Below are positions 21,642 to 30,915 of a DNA stretch of 64,000 bases, in pieces (position 1 is the first letter of the stretch; the number at the start of each line of letters is the position of its first letter). A model generated the notes under the pieces. It searched no databases and was not told the DNA's origin. It was given only the letters and a program-made list of their open reading frames with translations. A program made the position numbers and the translations under genes. Source of the DNA: Cronobacter turicensis z3032 (GTDB lineage Bacteria; Pseudomonadota; Gammaproteobacteria; Enterobacterales; Enterobacteriaceae); contig FN543093.2 in the NCBI GenBank assembly GCA_000027065.2, forward strand, positions 2,422,074 through 2,486,073. The letters are read 5' to 3'.

Positions 21642-22541
21642 ATGATCTTTAATCTGCAACGCTACTCCACCCATGACGGGCCGGGCATCCGTACCGTGGT
21701 CTTCCTGAAGGGCTGTTCACTCGGCTGCCGCTGGTGTCAGAACCCGGAGAGCCGACGCCGTCAGCGCGACGTGCTGTTTGACGAGCGGTTGTGCCTGAGC
21801 GGCTGCGATCTCTGCACGCGGGCATGTCCGCAGGCGATTGACCGCAATGGCGAGACCTTAGTGATTGACCGTGCGGCGCTGGATGATGCCGCGCTCGATA
21901 CGCTCACCGATTGCTGCCCCACGCAGGCCCTGAGCGTGTGCGGCGAATCCCGCAGCGTCGAGTCGATCATGGAAACCGTACTGCGCGACCGGCCGTTTTA
22001 CGCCCGCAGCGGCGGCGGGATTACGCTTTCCGGCGGCGAGCCGTTCATGCAACCGGAGATGGCAAAAGCGCTGTTACAGCGCAGCCGCGAGGCGGGCATC
22101 CATACGGCGGTGGAATCCTGTCTGCATGTGCCGTGGAAACATATCGCCCCGTCATTGCCGTTTCTTGATTTGCTGCTGGCCGACTTAAAGCATGTCGACC
22201 CCAAGCGCTTTCACGCCTGGACCGACGGCAGCGCCGCACGCGTAGTAGATAATTTTCGCCGCCTGGCGGCGGCGGGCGTGGAGATGACCATTCGCGTTCC
22301 GCTGATCCCTGGCTTTAACGCCGATGAAGCCTCTATTCGCGCCATTACGGATTTCGCCGCTGATGAAACCGGCGCTCGTCATATTCATTTTCTGCCCTAC
22401 CACACCCTTGGCATTAACAAGTATCGCCTGCTGGACTGGCCCTATCTGGCACCGGCAACGCCGCTCGACGAACCGGCGCTGCTGGCGTTTGCCGAAGATT
22501 ACGCCCGCCAGAAAGGACTCACCGCCTGGATAAGAGGATAA
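21642..22541 (+). CDS. ybiY: Glycyl-radical enzyme activating enzyme (radical SAM)
   Basis: 299 residues (PflE/YbiY family). It uses S-adenosylmethionine to install the glycyl radical on its partner, encoded 5 bp downstream. The radical-SAM motif CX3CX2C is at Cys25, Cys29 and Cys32 ([10 protein letters not shown]). A further cysteine cluster (Cys51, 55, 58, 62) is the ferredoxin-like insert of this subgroup; the second insert cluster looks reduced to the DCCPTQAL region. Oxygen sensitivity is expected, so the pair should act under anoxia. Confidence 0.93.
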   Translation: MIFNLQRYSTHDGPGIRTVVFLKGCSLGCRWCQNPESRRRQRDVLFDERLCLSGCDLCTRACPQAIDRNGETLVIDRAALDDAALDTLTDCCPTQALSVCGESRSVESIMETVLRDRPFYARSGGGITLSGGEPFMQPEMAKALLQRSREAGIHTAVESCLHVPWKHIAPSLPFLDLLLADLKHVDPKRFHAWTDGSAARVVDNFRRLAAAGVEMTIRVPLIPGFNADEASIRAITDFAADETGARHIHFLPYHTLGINKYRLLDWPYLAPATPLDEPALLAFAEDYARQKGLTAWIRG

Positions 22542-22546
22542 CCACC

Positions 22547-24979
22547 ATGACCGAACTCAATCTCAGTTTTCTGCCTGAACGCATCAAAGCCCATAAAGCG
22601 GCGCTGGTGCACATCGTCCGTCCGCCGGTCTGTACCGAGCGGGCGCAGCACTACACCGCAGTCTATCAGCAGCATCAGGATAAACCGTTGCCGGTACGCC
22701 GCGCGCTGGCGCTGGCGCATCATCTGGCGAACCGCACCATTTGGATCAAACATGACGAGCTGATTGTCGGCAATCAGGCAAGCCAGGTGCGCGCGGCGCC
22801 CTTTTTCCCGGAGTACACCGTCAGTTGGATTGAGAAAGAGATAGACGATCTCGCCGACCGTCCAGGCGCCGGTTTCTCTGTCAGCCCGCAGGACAAAGCG
22901 GTAATGCACGAAATTTGCCCGTGGTGGCGCGGCCAGACCGTGCAGGATCGTTGCTACGGCATGTTTACTGATGAGCAAAAAGAACTGCTGGCGTCAGGCA
23001 TTATCAAAGCGGAAGGGAATATGACCTCCGGCGACGCGCATCTGGCGGTGAATTTCCCGCTGCTACTGGAGAATGGTCTCGACGGCCTGCGCGCCAGAGT
23101 GGCGGAGCGCCGCGCGCGTCTGCTGCTGACCGATCAGGATGACCTGCATAAAGAACAGTTTCTGAAAGCGATCGACATTACCTTTAGCGCGCTCAGCGAG
23201 CATATTCAGCGGTATGCGGCGCTGGCGGCCCGTATGGCGCAGGAAGAGAGCCGCCCGGCGCGGCGCGATGAGCTGCTTGCTATTTCCGCTAACTGCGAAC
23301 ATATCGCGCATCAGCCGCCCGCGTCCTTCTGGCAGGCCTTGCAGCTCTGCTATTTCGTGCAGCTGGTGTTGCAGATTGAGTCCAACGGCCACTCCGTGTC
23401 GTTTGGTCGCCTCGATCAATACCTTTATCCGTGGTATCGCCGCGATGTCGAACTTGAACATACGCTTGAGCGCGAACGCGCTATCGAACTCTTGCAGAGC
23501 TGCTGGCTGAAGCTGCTGGAGGTCAACAAAATCCGCTCTGGCTCGCATTCGAAAGCCTCGGCGGGCAGTCCGCTCTACCAGAACGTCACGATTGGCGGCC
23601 AGCGTCTGCTTAACGGCGAGCCGGTGGACGCGGTCAACCCGCTCTCCTGGGCGGTGCTGGAGTCGTGCGGCCGCCTGCGTTCCACCCAGCCGAACCTGAG
23701 CGTGCGCTACCACGCCGGGATGAGCAATGACTTCCTCGACGCCTGCGTTCAGGTGATCCGCTGCGGTTTCGGGATGCCCGCGTTCAACAACGATGAAATC
23801 GTCATCGACGAGTTTATTAAGCTTGGCGTCAGCCGCGAAGATGCGTATGACTACGCGGCCATCGGCTGCATCGAAACGGCGGTCGGCGGGAAATGGGGTT
23901 ATCGCTGCACTGGCATGAGCTTTATTAACTTCGCCCGTGTAATGCTGGCGGCGCTGGAAGGCGGTCGCGACGCGACGACCGGCAAGGTTTTCCTGCCGCA
24001 GGAAAAGGCGCTCTCCGCCGGTAATTTCAGCCACTTTAGCGAAGTGATGGACGCCTGGGATAACCAGATCCGCTACTACACCCGCAAATCGATTGAAATA
24101 GAGTGCGTGGTCGACACAGTTCTGGAAGAGAACGCGCACGATATTCTCTGCTCGGCGCTGGTGGATGACTGCATTGAGCGCGGCAAGAGCATTAAGCAAG
24201 GCGGCGCGAAATATGACTGGGTTTCGGGGTTACAGGTGGGGATCGCGAACCTGGGCAATAGCCTCGCCGCGGTGCGCAGGCTGGTGTTTGAACAGGGGGT
24301 GGTGACCCAGCCGCAACTGGCGCAGGCGCTGAACGATGATTTTTCGGGCCTTACCGGCGAACAGCTGCGCCAGCGGCTGATTAACAGCGCGCCGAAGTAC
24401 GGCAATGACGACGACGATGTGGATTTGTTGCTGGCGCGCGCGTACCAGACGTACATCGACGAGCTGAAGCAGTATCACAATACCCGGTTCGGGCGCGGCC
24501 CCATCGGCGGCACCTACTACGCGGGTACGTCGTCTATCTCCGCGAACGTACCTTTTGGCGCGGCGACGATGGCGACGCCGGACGGACGCAAGGCCAGAAC
24601 GCCGCTGGCGGAAGGCGCAAGCCCGGCGTCAGGCACTGACCGTCTGGGGCCAACCGCGGTCATTAACTCGGTCGGGAAACTGCCGGTGGCGAAAATACTT
24701 GGCGGCGTGCTGTTGAATCAGAAGCTTAACCCGTCCACACTGGATAACTTACGCGATCGCCAGAAACTGATGCAGATGCTCCGCACCTTCTTTGAGGTGC
24801 ATAAGGGATGGCACGTTCAGTACAACATCGTCTCGCGTGAAACCTTGCTGGACGCCAAAGCACACCCGGATAAGTACCGCGATCTGGTGGTGCGCGTGGC
24901 GGGTTACTCCGCGTTCTTTACGGCCTTATCCCCTGATGCGCAGGATGATATTATCGCCCGTACCGAACATACGCTTTAA
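22547..24979 (+). CDS. ybiW: Glycyl-radical enzyme of the PflD/YbiW group, substrate unknown
   Basis: 810 residues, the size of E. coli YbiW (PflF). The thiyl cysteine is Cys441 in IGCIETAVGG, and the radical glycine is Gly786 in VRVAGYSAFF, 24 residues from the end. The CxE pattern (Cys441, Glu443) is that of glycyl-radical eliminases such as glycerol dehydratase; true pyruvate formate-lyases have a Cys-Cys pair. A dehydratase or C-O/C-N lyase is therefore more likely than a formate-lyase, despite common annotations. It forms one unit with ybiY and faces fsaA, which could use an aldehyde or dihydroxyacetone product. Confidence 0.92.
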   Translation: MTELNLSFLPERIKAHKAALVHIVRPPVCTERAQHYTAVYQQHQDKPLPVRRALALAHHLANRTIWIKHDELIVGNQASQVRAAPFFPEYTVSWIEKEIDDLADRPGAGFSVSPQDKAVMHEICPWWRGQTVQDRCYGMFTDEQKELLASGIIKAEGNMTSGDAHLAVNFPLLLENGLDGLRARVAERRARLLLTDQDDLHKEQFLKAIDITFSALSEHIQRYAALAARMAQEESRPARRDELLAISANCEHIAHQPPASFWQALQLCYFVQLVLQIESNGHSVSFGRLDQYLYPWYRRDVELEHTLERERAIELLQSCWLKLLEVNKIRSGSHSKASAGSPLYQNVTIGGQRLLNGEPVDAVNPLSWAVLESCGRLRSTQPNLSVRYHAGMSNDFLDACVQVIRCGFGMPAFNNDEIVIDEFIKLGVSREDAYDYAAIGCIETAVGGKWGYRCTGMSFINFARVMLAALEGGRDATTGKVFLPQEKALSAGNFSHFSEVMDAWDNQIRYYTRKSIEIECVVDTVLEENAHDILCSALVDDCIERGKSIKQGGAKYDWVSGLQVGIANLGNSLAAVRRLVFEQGVVTQPQLAQALNDDFSGLTGEQLRQRLINSAPKYGNDDDDVDLLLARAYQTYIDELKQYHNTRFGRGPIGGTYYAGTSSISANVPFGAATMATPDGRKARTPLAEGASPASGTDRLGPTAVINSVGKLPVAKILGGVLLNQKLNPSTLDNLRDRQKLMQMLRTFFEVHKGWHVQYNIVSRETLLDAKAHPDKYRDLVVRVAGYSAFFTALSPDAQDDIIARTEHTL

Positions 24980-25024
24980 ATGAAACCGCGGTGGCGCCAT
25001 GCCACCGCGCATAACGATGCAGAT

Positions 25025-25780
25025 ATGAACTCCCGACAACAAATCATTTTACAGATGGTGATTGACCGCGGTCGCATGAGCGTGGCGGAACTGGCAAAAA
25101 TCACCGGCGTTTCTGAAGTCACCATTCGTCAGGATCTTAATTTTCTCGAAAAGCAGAGCTATCTGCGCCGCACACATGGCTTCGCCGTGCCGCTCGACAG
25201 CGACGATGTGGAAACCCGCATGATGAATAATTTCGCCCTGAAGCGGCGGCTCGCGGATTTCGCCTGCTCGCTGGTGAATGACGGCGAAACGGTGTTTATC
25301 GAAAACGGCAGCACCAATGCCCTTCTGGCGCGGGCGCTGGCCGAGCAAAAGAAAATCACGCTTATCACCGTGAGCAGTTTTATTGCGCACCTGCTAAAAG
25401 AAACGTCGTGTGAAATTATCCTGCTCGGCGGCATCTACCAGAAGAAAAGCGAAACCATGGTCGGCCCGCTGACGCGCCAGTACATTTCACAGGTGCATTT
25501 CAGCAAAGCGTTTATCGGGATTGACGGCTGGTCGCCGGAGACGGGCTTTACCGGCCGCGACATGATGCGCGCCGATGTGGTCAATGCGGTGCTGGAAAAA
25601 GGCAGCGAGGCGATTATCCTCACCGACAGCAGTAAATTCGGCGCGGTGCATCCGTATACGCTCGGCCCTGCGTCACGCTTCAGTCGGGTTATCACCGATG
25701 ACGGCCTGAATGAAACTGCCCGCGACGCGCTCGGCGCCTCCGGTCTGGCGCTTGATATCCTTTCTCCCTTTCCTGCCTGA
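25025..25780 (+). CDS. yciT: YciT, DeoR-family transcription regulator
   Basis: 251 residues. The N-terminal helix-turn-helix ([20 protein letters not shown]) is followed by the DeoR sugar-phosphate sensor domain ([16 protein letters not shown], and [15 protein letters not shown]). It is nearly collinear with E. coli YciT, which has been linked to osmotic-stress regulation. An ATG at 24980, right at the ybiW stop, would add 15 residues; the ATG at 25025 matches E. coli. It lies 45 bp after ybiW on the same strand, so it may be co-transcribed and regulate the cluster. Confidence 0.88.
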   Translation: MNSRQQIILQMVIDRGRMSVAELAKITGVSEVTIRQDLNFLEKQSYLRRTHGFAVPLDSDDVETRMMNNFALKRRLADFACSLVNDGETVFIENGSTNALLARALAEQKKITLITVSSFIAHLLKETSCEIILLGGIYQKKSETMVGPLTRQYISQVHFSKAFIGIDGWSPETGFTGRDMMRADVVNAVLEKGSEAIILTDSSKFGAVHPYTLGPASRFSRVITDDGLNETARDALGASGLALDILSPFPA

Positions 25781-25816
25781 ATCATGGCTGGCGCGTCGCT
25801 ACTGGCGCGCCTCGCT

Positions 25817-25830
25817 TGAGACTATTCTCA
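25817..25830. promoter_or_regulatory. Candidate RcsAB/RcsB box upstream of osmB
   Basis: TGAGACTATTCTCA is close to the RcsAB consensus (TaAGaaTATTCcTA). E. coli osmB is known to be RcsB-activated. The site lies about 210 bp before the osmB start. Confidence 0.45.
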
Positions 25831-25984
25831 GCATCAATTAAGACTTTTTACCTGTCTGAATTCGCTTAAGAAATTAAAATTAACCTTAGCGATATTACTG
25901 AGTGTTGATTGTCACCTGCGTGATTCTTTATTCCGTATCGCTGCACCGTTTCATGGACTGGCGCTTTAAGCTGCGATTTAGCCA

Positions 25985-25991
25985 CTATACT
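25985..25991 (+). promoter_or_regulatory. Candidate sigma-S -10 element of osmB
   Basis: CTATACT is the preferred RpoS -10 hexamer with the upstream C. It lies 48 bp before the osmB ATG. E. coli osmB is stationary-phase and osmotically induced from an RpoS-dependent promoter. Confidence 0.6.
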
Positions 25992-26038
25992 TATAGTGAG
26001 CAGCCTTTCCGTGAATCAATTATTCAGGAGAAAGTATT

Positions 26039-26254
26039 ATGTCATTAAATTACAAAAAAGTAGCCGCGGCAGTCCTGGCCGTTACTCTGGTAGCCTCTCT
26101 GAGCGCATGCTCAAACTGGTCTAAACGTGACCGCAACACCGCTATCGGCGCGGGTGCAGGTGCAATCGGCGGCTCCGTGCTGACCGACGGTAGCGCGCTC
26201 GGCACGCTCGGCGGCGCAGCGGTAGGCGGTATTATCGGTCATCAGGTTCATTAA
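26039..26254 (+). CDS. osmB: OsmB, osmotically inducible lipoprotein
   Basis: 71 residues as in E. coli. Lipoprotein signal peptide with lipobox LSAC (Cys24), then the conserved SNWSKRDRNTAIGAGAGA core and a glycine-zipper stretch (GALGTLGGAAVGGIIG pattern) that is likely membrane-embedded. Probably sits in the outer membrane. Role unclear. A strong CAGGAGAAAG site precedes the ATG. Confidence 0.97.
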   Translation: MSLNYKKVAAAVLAVTLVASLSACSNWSKRDRNTAIGAGAGAIGGSVLTDGSALGTLGGAAVGGIIGHQVH

Positions 26255-26330
26255 TCTGCGGCCCGCAAAAGCATAACGCTTTGACGTATTACTCGCATCA
26301 CCGAATAATTACAGGTCTGGCTATACCGCA

Positions 26331-26371
26331 GTAAACATAACAAAATAGCCACGGCATTTTTGCCGTGGCTA
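26331..26371 (-). terminator. Terminator downstream of yciH (also possible for osmB)
   Basis: A perfect 11-bp stem (TAGCCACGGCA / TGCCGTGGCTA, 26346-26356 and 26361-26371) with a TTTT loop is followed on the reverse strand by TTTTGTTATGTTT. On the forward strand no T run follows, so it serves the minus-strand operon best. Confidence 0.82.
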
Positions 26372-26375
26372 ACAA

Positions 26376-26702
26376 TTAACCGCCCGCCAGTTTAACTTTC
26401 ATTCCTTTTGCCTCAAGCAGGCTTTTAATTAATTCCCGTTTGTCGCCCTGAATTTCAATCACGCCGTCTTTGACCGCGCCGCCACAGCCGCATTTTTTCT
26501 TAAGCTCGGCGGCGAGGCTATTTAACGTCGCGTCGTCAGCGTCAATGCCGGTGATAAGGCATACGCCCTTCCCTTTGCGTCCGCTGGTCTGGCGCTGAAT
26601 ACGCACCACACCGTCGCCTTTTGGGCGCGCGGGCGCGGCTTTGGGCTCATCGATACGTCCGGTTTCCGTGGAATAGACCAGACGGCTGTTCGTGTCGCGC
26701 AT
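26376..26702 (-). CDS. yciH: YciH, SUI1/eIF1-like translation factor
   Basis: 108 residues with a SUI1 domain (CGCGGAVKDGVIEIQGD pattern). In vitro E. coli YciH can discriminate initiation complexes like eIF1; its physiological role is not settled. The ATG overlaps the pyrF stop (TAATG), so the two are translationally coupled. Confidence 0.96.
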   Translation of the reverse strand: MRDTNSRLVYSTETGRIDEPKAAPARPKGDGVVRIQRQTSGRKGKGVCLITGIDADDATLNSLAAELKKKCGCGGAVKDGVIEIQGDKRELIKSLLEAKGMKVKLAGG

Positions 26703-27433
26703 TACCCCTCCTGCTTCAGAGACGCCAGAATATCCCGCAGCGCCTGTGCCGGATTCGCCGCGCGGGTGATGGGACGTCCAATAACCATATAGTCTACGCC
26801 CGCCTCTTGCGCCTCGGCAGGCGTCATAATGCGCCGCTGATCGCCCGCATCGCTGCCGGTTGGACGAATGCCTGGCGTGACCAGTTTAAAATCGCGCCCG
26901 AATGTCGCTTTAAAACGCACCGCCTCATGCGCGGAACAGACCACGCCGTCAAGGCCACACTGCTGTGTCAGGCGCGCAAGACGCTCCGCCTGCTCGGCCG
27001 GGCTAAGGGTAATGCCGAGCCCTTGCAGATCGTCGGCTTCCATACTGGTGAGCACGGTGACCGCAATCAGTAGCGGCGCGTCATTGCCAAAAGGCGCCAG
27101 TGCCTCTTTTGCCGCCGTCATCATACGCGCGCCGCCGCCCGCGTGGACATTCACCATCCAGACGCCGAGCTCCGCCGCGGCGGCAACGGCGCGCGCGGTG
27201 GTATTCGGGATATCGTGAAATTTCAGGTCCAGAAAAACGTCGAAGCCGCGTGAAATCAGATCGCGCACCAGCTGCGGTCCGAACAGCGTAAACATCTCTT
27301 TGCCGACTTTCAGACGGCAGCTGCGCGGATCGATGCCATCCACAAAGGCCAGCGCGCTGTCGCGGTTGTCGTAATCGAGCGCGACGACCACGGGAGAATG
27401 AGTTACAGAATGAGAGGAGGCAATTAATGTCAT
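26702..27433 (-). CDS. pyrF: Orotidine 5'-phosphate decarboxylase
   Basis: Last step of UMP synthesis, OMP to UMP and CO2. 243 residues (E. coli 245). The catalytic DxKxxD motif is Asp69-Leu-Lys71-Phe-His-Asp74 ([12 protein letters not shown]). The frame is open to 27550, but MTLIASS at 27433 matches the E. coli N-terminus and has an AAGG upstream. It lies 233 bp after lapB and couples to yciH. Confidence 0.97.
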   Translation of the reverse strand: MTLIASSHSVTHSPVVVALDYDNRDSALAFVDGIDPRSCRLKVGKEMFTLFGPQLVRDLISRGFDVFLDLKFHDIPNTTARAVAAAAELGVWMVNVHAGGGARMMTAAKEALAPFGNDAPLLIAVTVLTSMEADDLQGLGITLSPAEQAERLARLTQQCGLDGVVCSAHEAVRFKATFGRDFKLVTPGIRPTGSDAGDQRRIMTPAEAQEAGVDYMVIGRPITRAANPAQALRDILASLKQEG

Positions 27434-27666
27434 GACCAGACCTTCTGACAGGCGCACCGGCGTGGCGCGAGGTTGATAAACGGCAAGCATTCTACCCGCC
27501 GTCAGCGAAAATTTACAGGCAAGATCGCCCTGCCAGGCCGCCTGGCTCACCGTTAACGCGCTGTCGCCACAACGACGCTCTGCAAAATCATAAGTATGTT
27601 GTAACTAAATCGCACATAGAACGTTGCCGCGACAGAATGTGCGGCAGGGACAGAGAAGAAGAGAAA

Positions 27667-28836
27667 TTACTGGCCGTCAAGGCCCCGGATAGGCTTGATG
27701 GTGGACCAGGCGCGGCACGACGGGCAGTGCCAGTAGAGCGTGAAAGCGGTGAAGCCGCACTTCTGGCAGCGATAACGCGGCTTGGTGCGTACCTGCTCGC
27801 CCACCATATCGCGCAGCACCATCAGGCTCTCTTTCGCGCGCCCTTCTTCCGCCTCATGGAGATGGTAATCCATCAGCCGATGGAACACGCGCATGGTCGG
27901 GTGACGCTGAAGCTGGCGCGTGATATAGACCTGCGCGCTGTCTGCGCCCTCACGCTGCTCAAGCACCTGTGCGAGCATCAGTTCCGCTTCCGCGCCGGTG
28001 TTTTCTTCCACGCAGCGTTTAAGGAATTCGGCCCATTCGGCGGGTTTACCAAGCTGCTGATAGCAGACCTGGAGCATCTCCAGCGTTTCGCTCACCAGTT
28101 CGCGATCCTGACTGATGACTTTTTCCAGCATTTCGACGGCGTGCGCGTAATCGCCGCGCGTCATAAAAATGCGGCCCATCATAATGGAGACGCGCGCGCT
28201 GTTGCGATCCGCCGCTGCGCCCTTTTTCAGGAGCGACATGGCGCGATCCATATCTTCATTGCTCATCGCCTGAAGGGCGAGTTCGCAGTAAAAATGGGCG
28301 ATTTCAACGCGCTGATGTTCTTTGCCGAGCTTGACCAGGCGTTCGGCGGCATCGATGGCTTTCTGCCAGTCGCTGGTGGCCTGATAGATTTGCAGCAGTT
28401 GCTGGAGCGCGCCGATGCGGAAATCGGTTTCGTCCACCAGCTGATTAAACATGTCTTCGGCGCGATCGTAGAGCCCGGCGGCCATGTAGTCACGCCCAAG
28501 TTGCTGAACGGCGAGCAGACGCTGATCGTAGGTCAGCGACGCGCTTTCCATCAGCGACTGGTGAATGCGGATAGCCCGGTCCACTTCGCCGCGCGAGCGG
28601 AAAAGGTTGCCGAGGGTCAGGTGGGCCTCGACGGTGCCAGTATCTTCCTTGAGCATTTCAAGGAACAGATCCACCGCTTTATCCTGCTGATTGGACAGCA
28701 GAAAGTTCACGCCTGCGACGTAGTCGCGTGACAGGCGATTCGCTTCCTGCTCTTTATCCTGTTGCGCACTTCTGCGGCCCATATACCAGCCATACGCAGC
28801 GGCGACAGGCAACAGCAGAAACAACAACTCCAGCAT
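27667..28836 (-). CDS. lapB: LapB (YciM), lipopolysaccharide assembly protein
   Basis: 389 residues. One N-terminal membrane helix (MLELLFLLLPVAAAYGWYMG), TPR repeats through the middle, and a C-terminal rubredoxin-type metal site (CQKCGF and CPSCRAW). With FtsH and PbgA/YejM it controls degradation of LpxC and so balances LPS against phospholipid. It starts 6 bp after lapA. Confidence 0.97.
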   Translation of the reverse strand: MLELLFLLLPVAAAYGWYMGRRSAQQDKEQEANRLSRDYVAGVNFLLSNQQDKAVDLFLEMLKEDTGTVEAHLTLGNLFRSRGEVDRAIRIHQSLMESASLTYDQRLLAVQQLGRDYMAAGLYDRAEDMFNQLVDETDFRIGALQQLLQIYQATSDWQKAIDAAERLVKLGKEHQRVEIAHFYCELALQAMSNEDMDRAMSLLKKGAAADRNSARVSIMMGRIFMTRGDYAHAVEMLEKVISQDRELVSETLEMLQVCYQQLGKPAEWAEFLKRCVEENTGAEAELMLAQVLEQREGADSAQVYITRQLQRHPTMRVFHRLMDYHLHEAEEGRAKESLMVLRDMVGEQVRTKPRYRCQKCGFTAFTLYWHCPSCRAWSTIKPIRGLDGQ

Positions 28837-28842
28837 AGAGGG

Positions 28843-29151
28843 TTAATCCTTAACAGCAGGCGCGGCGGCGTTTGCCGGAACCGGCTCTGCAGGCGCGAGT
28901 TGCTGCTCAAGGCGTTTCACTTTACGTTCGGCACGCGCCAGTTGCAGGCGAACGCGCAACCAGAACAGCCCACAAATGATCCACCCGATAATAAACCCTG
29001 CGCCGAATAAGGTCGCCAGCAGCGTAGAGATCCGATAGTCGCCCTGCGCAAGCAGGAAGTTAAAGGTGACCTGTTGATCGTTTTGCGCGCCCAGCGTGAC
29101 GGAAACGACGAAAATCGCTAATACCACTAAAAAAATAATCAGATATTTCAC
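28843..29151 (-). CDS. lapA: LapA (YciS), inner-membrane protein
   Basis: 102 residues. Two membrane helices (MKYLIIFLVVLAIFVVSVTL and a second near 43-65) and a charged coiled-coil tail. Co-transcribed with lapB and thought to take part in LPS assembly. Preceded by a heat-shock-type promoter. Confidence 0.96.
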   Translation of the reverse strand: MKYLIIFLVVLAIFVVSVTLGAQNDQQVTFNFLLAQGDYRISTLLATLFGAGFIIGWIICGLFWLRVRLQLARAERKVKRLEQQLAPAEPVPANAAAPAVKD

Positions 29152-29264
29152 ATGACATCCCGTATGTGTTTTGTGCGACCAATGTCCCGGCCTCGGCTCA
29201 ACGCGCTATACGTTATCATTTCCACCCTTTGCGTGAAATGATAAAGCGCCAGGACATCCTTTAT

Positions 29265-29292
29265 AAATAGGGGCGTAACGGCGAAACTCAAG
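29265..29292 (-). promoter_or_regulatory. Candidate sigma-32 heat-shock promoter of lapAB
   Basis: On the reverse strand CTTGAGT (-35; consensus CTTGAAA) is separated by 12 bp from CCCCTATTT (-10; consensus CCCCATnT). It lies just after the pgpB stop and 114 bp before lapA. E. coli yciS-yciM is known to have a heat-shock promoter. Confidence 0.8.
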
Positions 29293-29298
29293 CCGCCG

Positions 29299-30063
29299 TC
29301 ACTCTTCTGTCTCGCGCCGGGCGATTTCCACTTTCTCCTCCACCGGCGGCGTGAGCGGGCCGCAGAGACGCTGCGCAAGCCAGGCGGCGATAGTTACCAG
29401 CAGCCAGGAGAGCAGCGTGGCGACTACCAGATCGCGCGGCCAGTGCATGCCGAGCAGCATTCGGCTGCCCATTACGCCGATGGCCCAGAGCGTCAGCACC
29501 GCAAGCGTAATGGTTCGCCTGCGCGGCCAGAGCAGCCCGAATCCCAGCATCGCCCAGCTTGCGGCAAACATGGTATGCCCCGATGGAAAAGCAAAACCGG
29601 TCTCTTTTTGCCAGTGTTTACGCAGCCAGGCCGGGATATCGGTCTCGTTTTTCAACTGCGCTTTCACCAGCTCGCCGCGTTCCTTGCGCTTTAAATTGTA
29701 GAACTCGTCCACCGGGATGTTACGGTTTTTTTCAAGCCAGATAACAAACGGGCGAGGTTCCTGAACTTTTTCTTTAATCAGCGACTTAGACCACTGCCCC
29801 GCCATAATGACCATGCCCAGAATCGCAAATAACATCAGCGCCGGACGCAACCGGAAGCGCAGGCACCACAAGAACCAGCCGCACAGCAAAACGTGAGTAA
29901 GAATGCCCCAGGGCTGCGTGACCGTTTCCGTCATCCAGAACAGCATTTTCAGCCATAACGAGCTGCTGCCCGGTTGCCACTGCCAGCCTGAGATCCAGAC
30001 GGTCAGCGGCATGATGAGTAACAGCGCGGCGCCGACCGCGGTACGTTTTGCAATTGCCAGCAT
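29299..30063 (-). CDS. pgpB: Phosphatidylglycerophosphatase B / undecaprenyl-PP phosphatase
   Basis: 254-residue PAP2 membrane phosphatase acting on phosphatidylglycerol phosphate, undecaprenyl pyrophosphate and other lipid phosphates at the periplasmic face. The three PAP2 motifs are visible: KEKVQEPRP, PSGH (FAFPSGHTM) and SRMLLGMHWPRD. Six membrane helices are predicted. It is on the same strand ahead of lapA with its own start region. Confidence 0.97.
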   Translation of the reverse strand: MLAIAKRTAVGAALLLIMPLTVWISGWQWQPGSSSLWLKMLFWMTETVTQPWGILTHVLLCGWFLWCLRFRLRPALMLFAILGMVIMAGQWSKSLIKEKVQEPRPFVIWLEKNRNIPVDEFYNLKRKERGELVKAQLKNETDIPAWLRKHWQKETGFAFPSGHTMFAASWAMLGFGLLWPRRRTITLAVLTLWAIGVMGSRMLLGMHWPRDLVVATLLSWLLVTIAAWLAQRLCGPLTPPVEEKVEIARRETEE

Positions 30064-30261
30064 GCTCTCTCCTTTTTCCTGAAGTCCCTCAAGAATAACC
30101 GAAAATCATGGTCTGCAGGATAGTTACCTATTGATGCGATTAATATTAAGAGCACGACAGAGAGAGGCGAACCCCGCCGGGATGTGGCAAAATACAGGGT
30201 AACGACAGAAAGCCAACAGACTGGCAGGCGCCTGCGGGCGTCATAATATCCGGAGAATCAC

Positions 30262-30855
30262 ATGCAGCTTAAACGTGTGGCAGAAGCCAAACTGCCAACC
30301 CCCTGGGGCGATTTCCTGATGGTGGGTTTTGAAGAACTGGCCACCGGACAGGATCACGTAGCCCTGGTATTTGGTGATATTACCGGCGCAGAGTCGGTGC
30401 TGGCCCGCGTGCATTCCGAGTGTCTGACCGGCGACGCGCTGTTCAGCCTGCGCTGTGACTGCGGCTTCCAGCTGGAAGCCGCGCTGTCGCAAATCGCCGA
30501 AACCGGGCGCGGCGTGCTGCTCTATCATCGCCAGGAGGGCCGTAACATTGGTCTGTTGAATAAGATTCGTGCCTATGCGTTGCAGGATCAGGGTTACGAC
30601 ACCGTTGAAGCGAACCATCAGCTTGGCTTTGCCGCCGACGAGCGCGATTTCACCCTGTGTGCGGACATGTTTAAGCTGCTGGGCGTAGATGAAGTGCGCC
30701 TGCTGACCAACAACCCACGCAAGGTAGAGATTCTGACCGAAGCGGGGATTAATATCGTCGAACGGGTGCCGCTGATTGTCGGTCGCAACCCGAAGAACGA
30801 GCACTATCTCGACACCAAAGCCGCCAAGATGGGGCATCTGCTCTCCGGTAACTAA
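30262..30855 (+). CDS. ribA: GTP cyclohydrolase II
   Basis: First committed step of riboflavin synthesis: GTP to the 2,5-diaminopyrimidine, formate and PPi. 197 residues (196 in E. coli). Zinc ligands Cys54, Cys65 and Cys67 are present ([19 protein letters not shown]). Monofunctional, without a RibB domain. Preceded by a CGGAGAATCAC Shine-Dalgarno and, at 30225-30236, by a 12-bp perfect palindrome GCAGGCGCCTGC of unknown role. Confidence 0.98.
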   Translation: MQLKRVAEAKLPTPWGDFLMVGFEELATGQDHVALVFGDITGAESVLARVHSECLTGDALFSLRCDCGFQLEAALSQIAETGRGVLLYHRQEGRNIGLLNKIRAYALQDQGYDTVEANHQLGFAADERDFTLCADMFKLLGVDEVRLLTNNPRKVEILTEAGINIVERVPLIVGRNPKNEHYLDTKAAKMGHLLSGN

Positions 30856-30865
30856 CCGGCGCCAT

Positions 30866-30895
30866 AAAAAAGGCCTGCAAACGCAGGCCTTTTTG
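30866..30895. terminator. Bidirectional terminator between ribA and acnA
   Basis: A 12-bp stem (AAAAAGGCCTGC / GCAGGCCTTTTT, 30867-30878 and 30883-30894) with an AAAC loop has T-rich tracts on both strands, fitting the convergent genes. Confidence 0.93.
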
Positions 30896-30915
30896 TTTCA
30901 CCGTATGCCGCGCCT

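Noticed and set aside
23063..24199. 378-codon open frame on the minus strand
   Set aside because: Antisense to the glycyl-radical enzyme gene; no family features.
30225..30236. 12-bp palindrome GCAGGCGCCTGC before ribA considered as a REP element or riboswitch part
   Set aside because: Too short, no further copies noticed, and no FMN-riboswitch conserved core around it.
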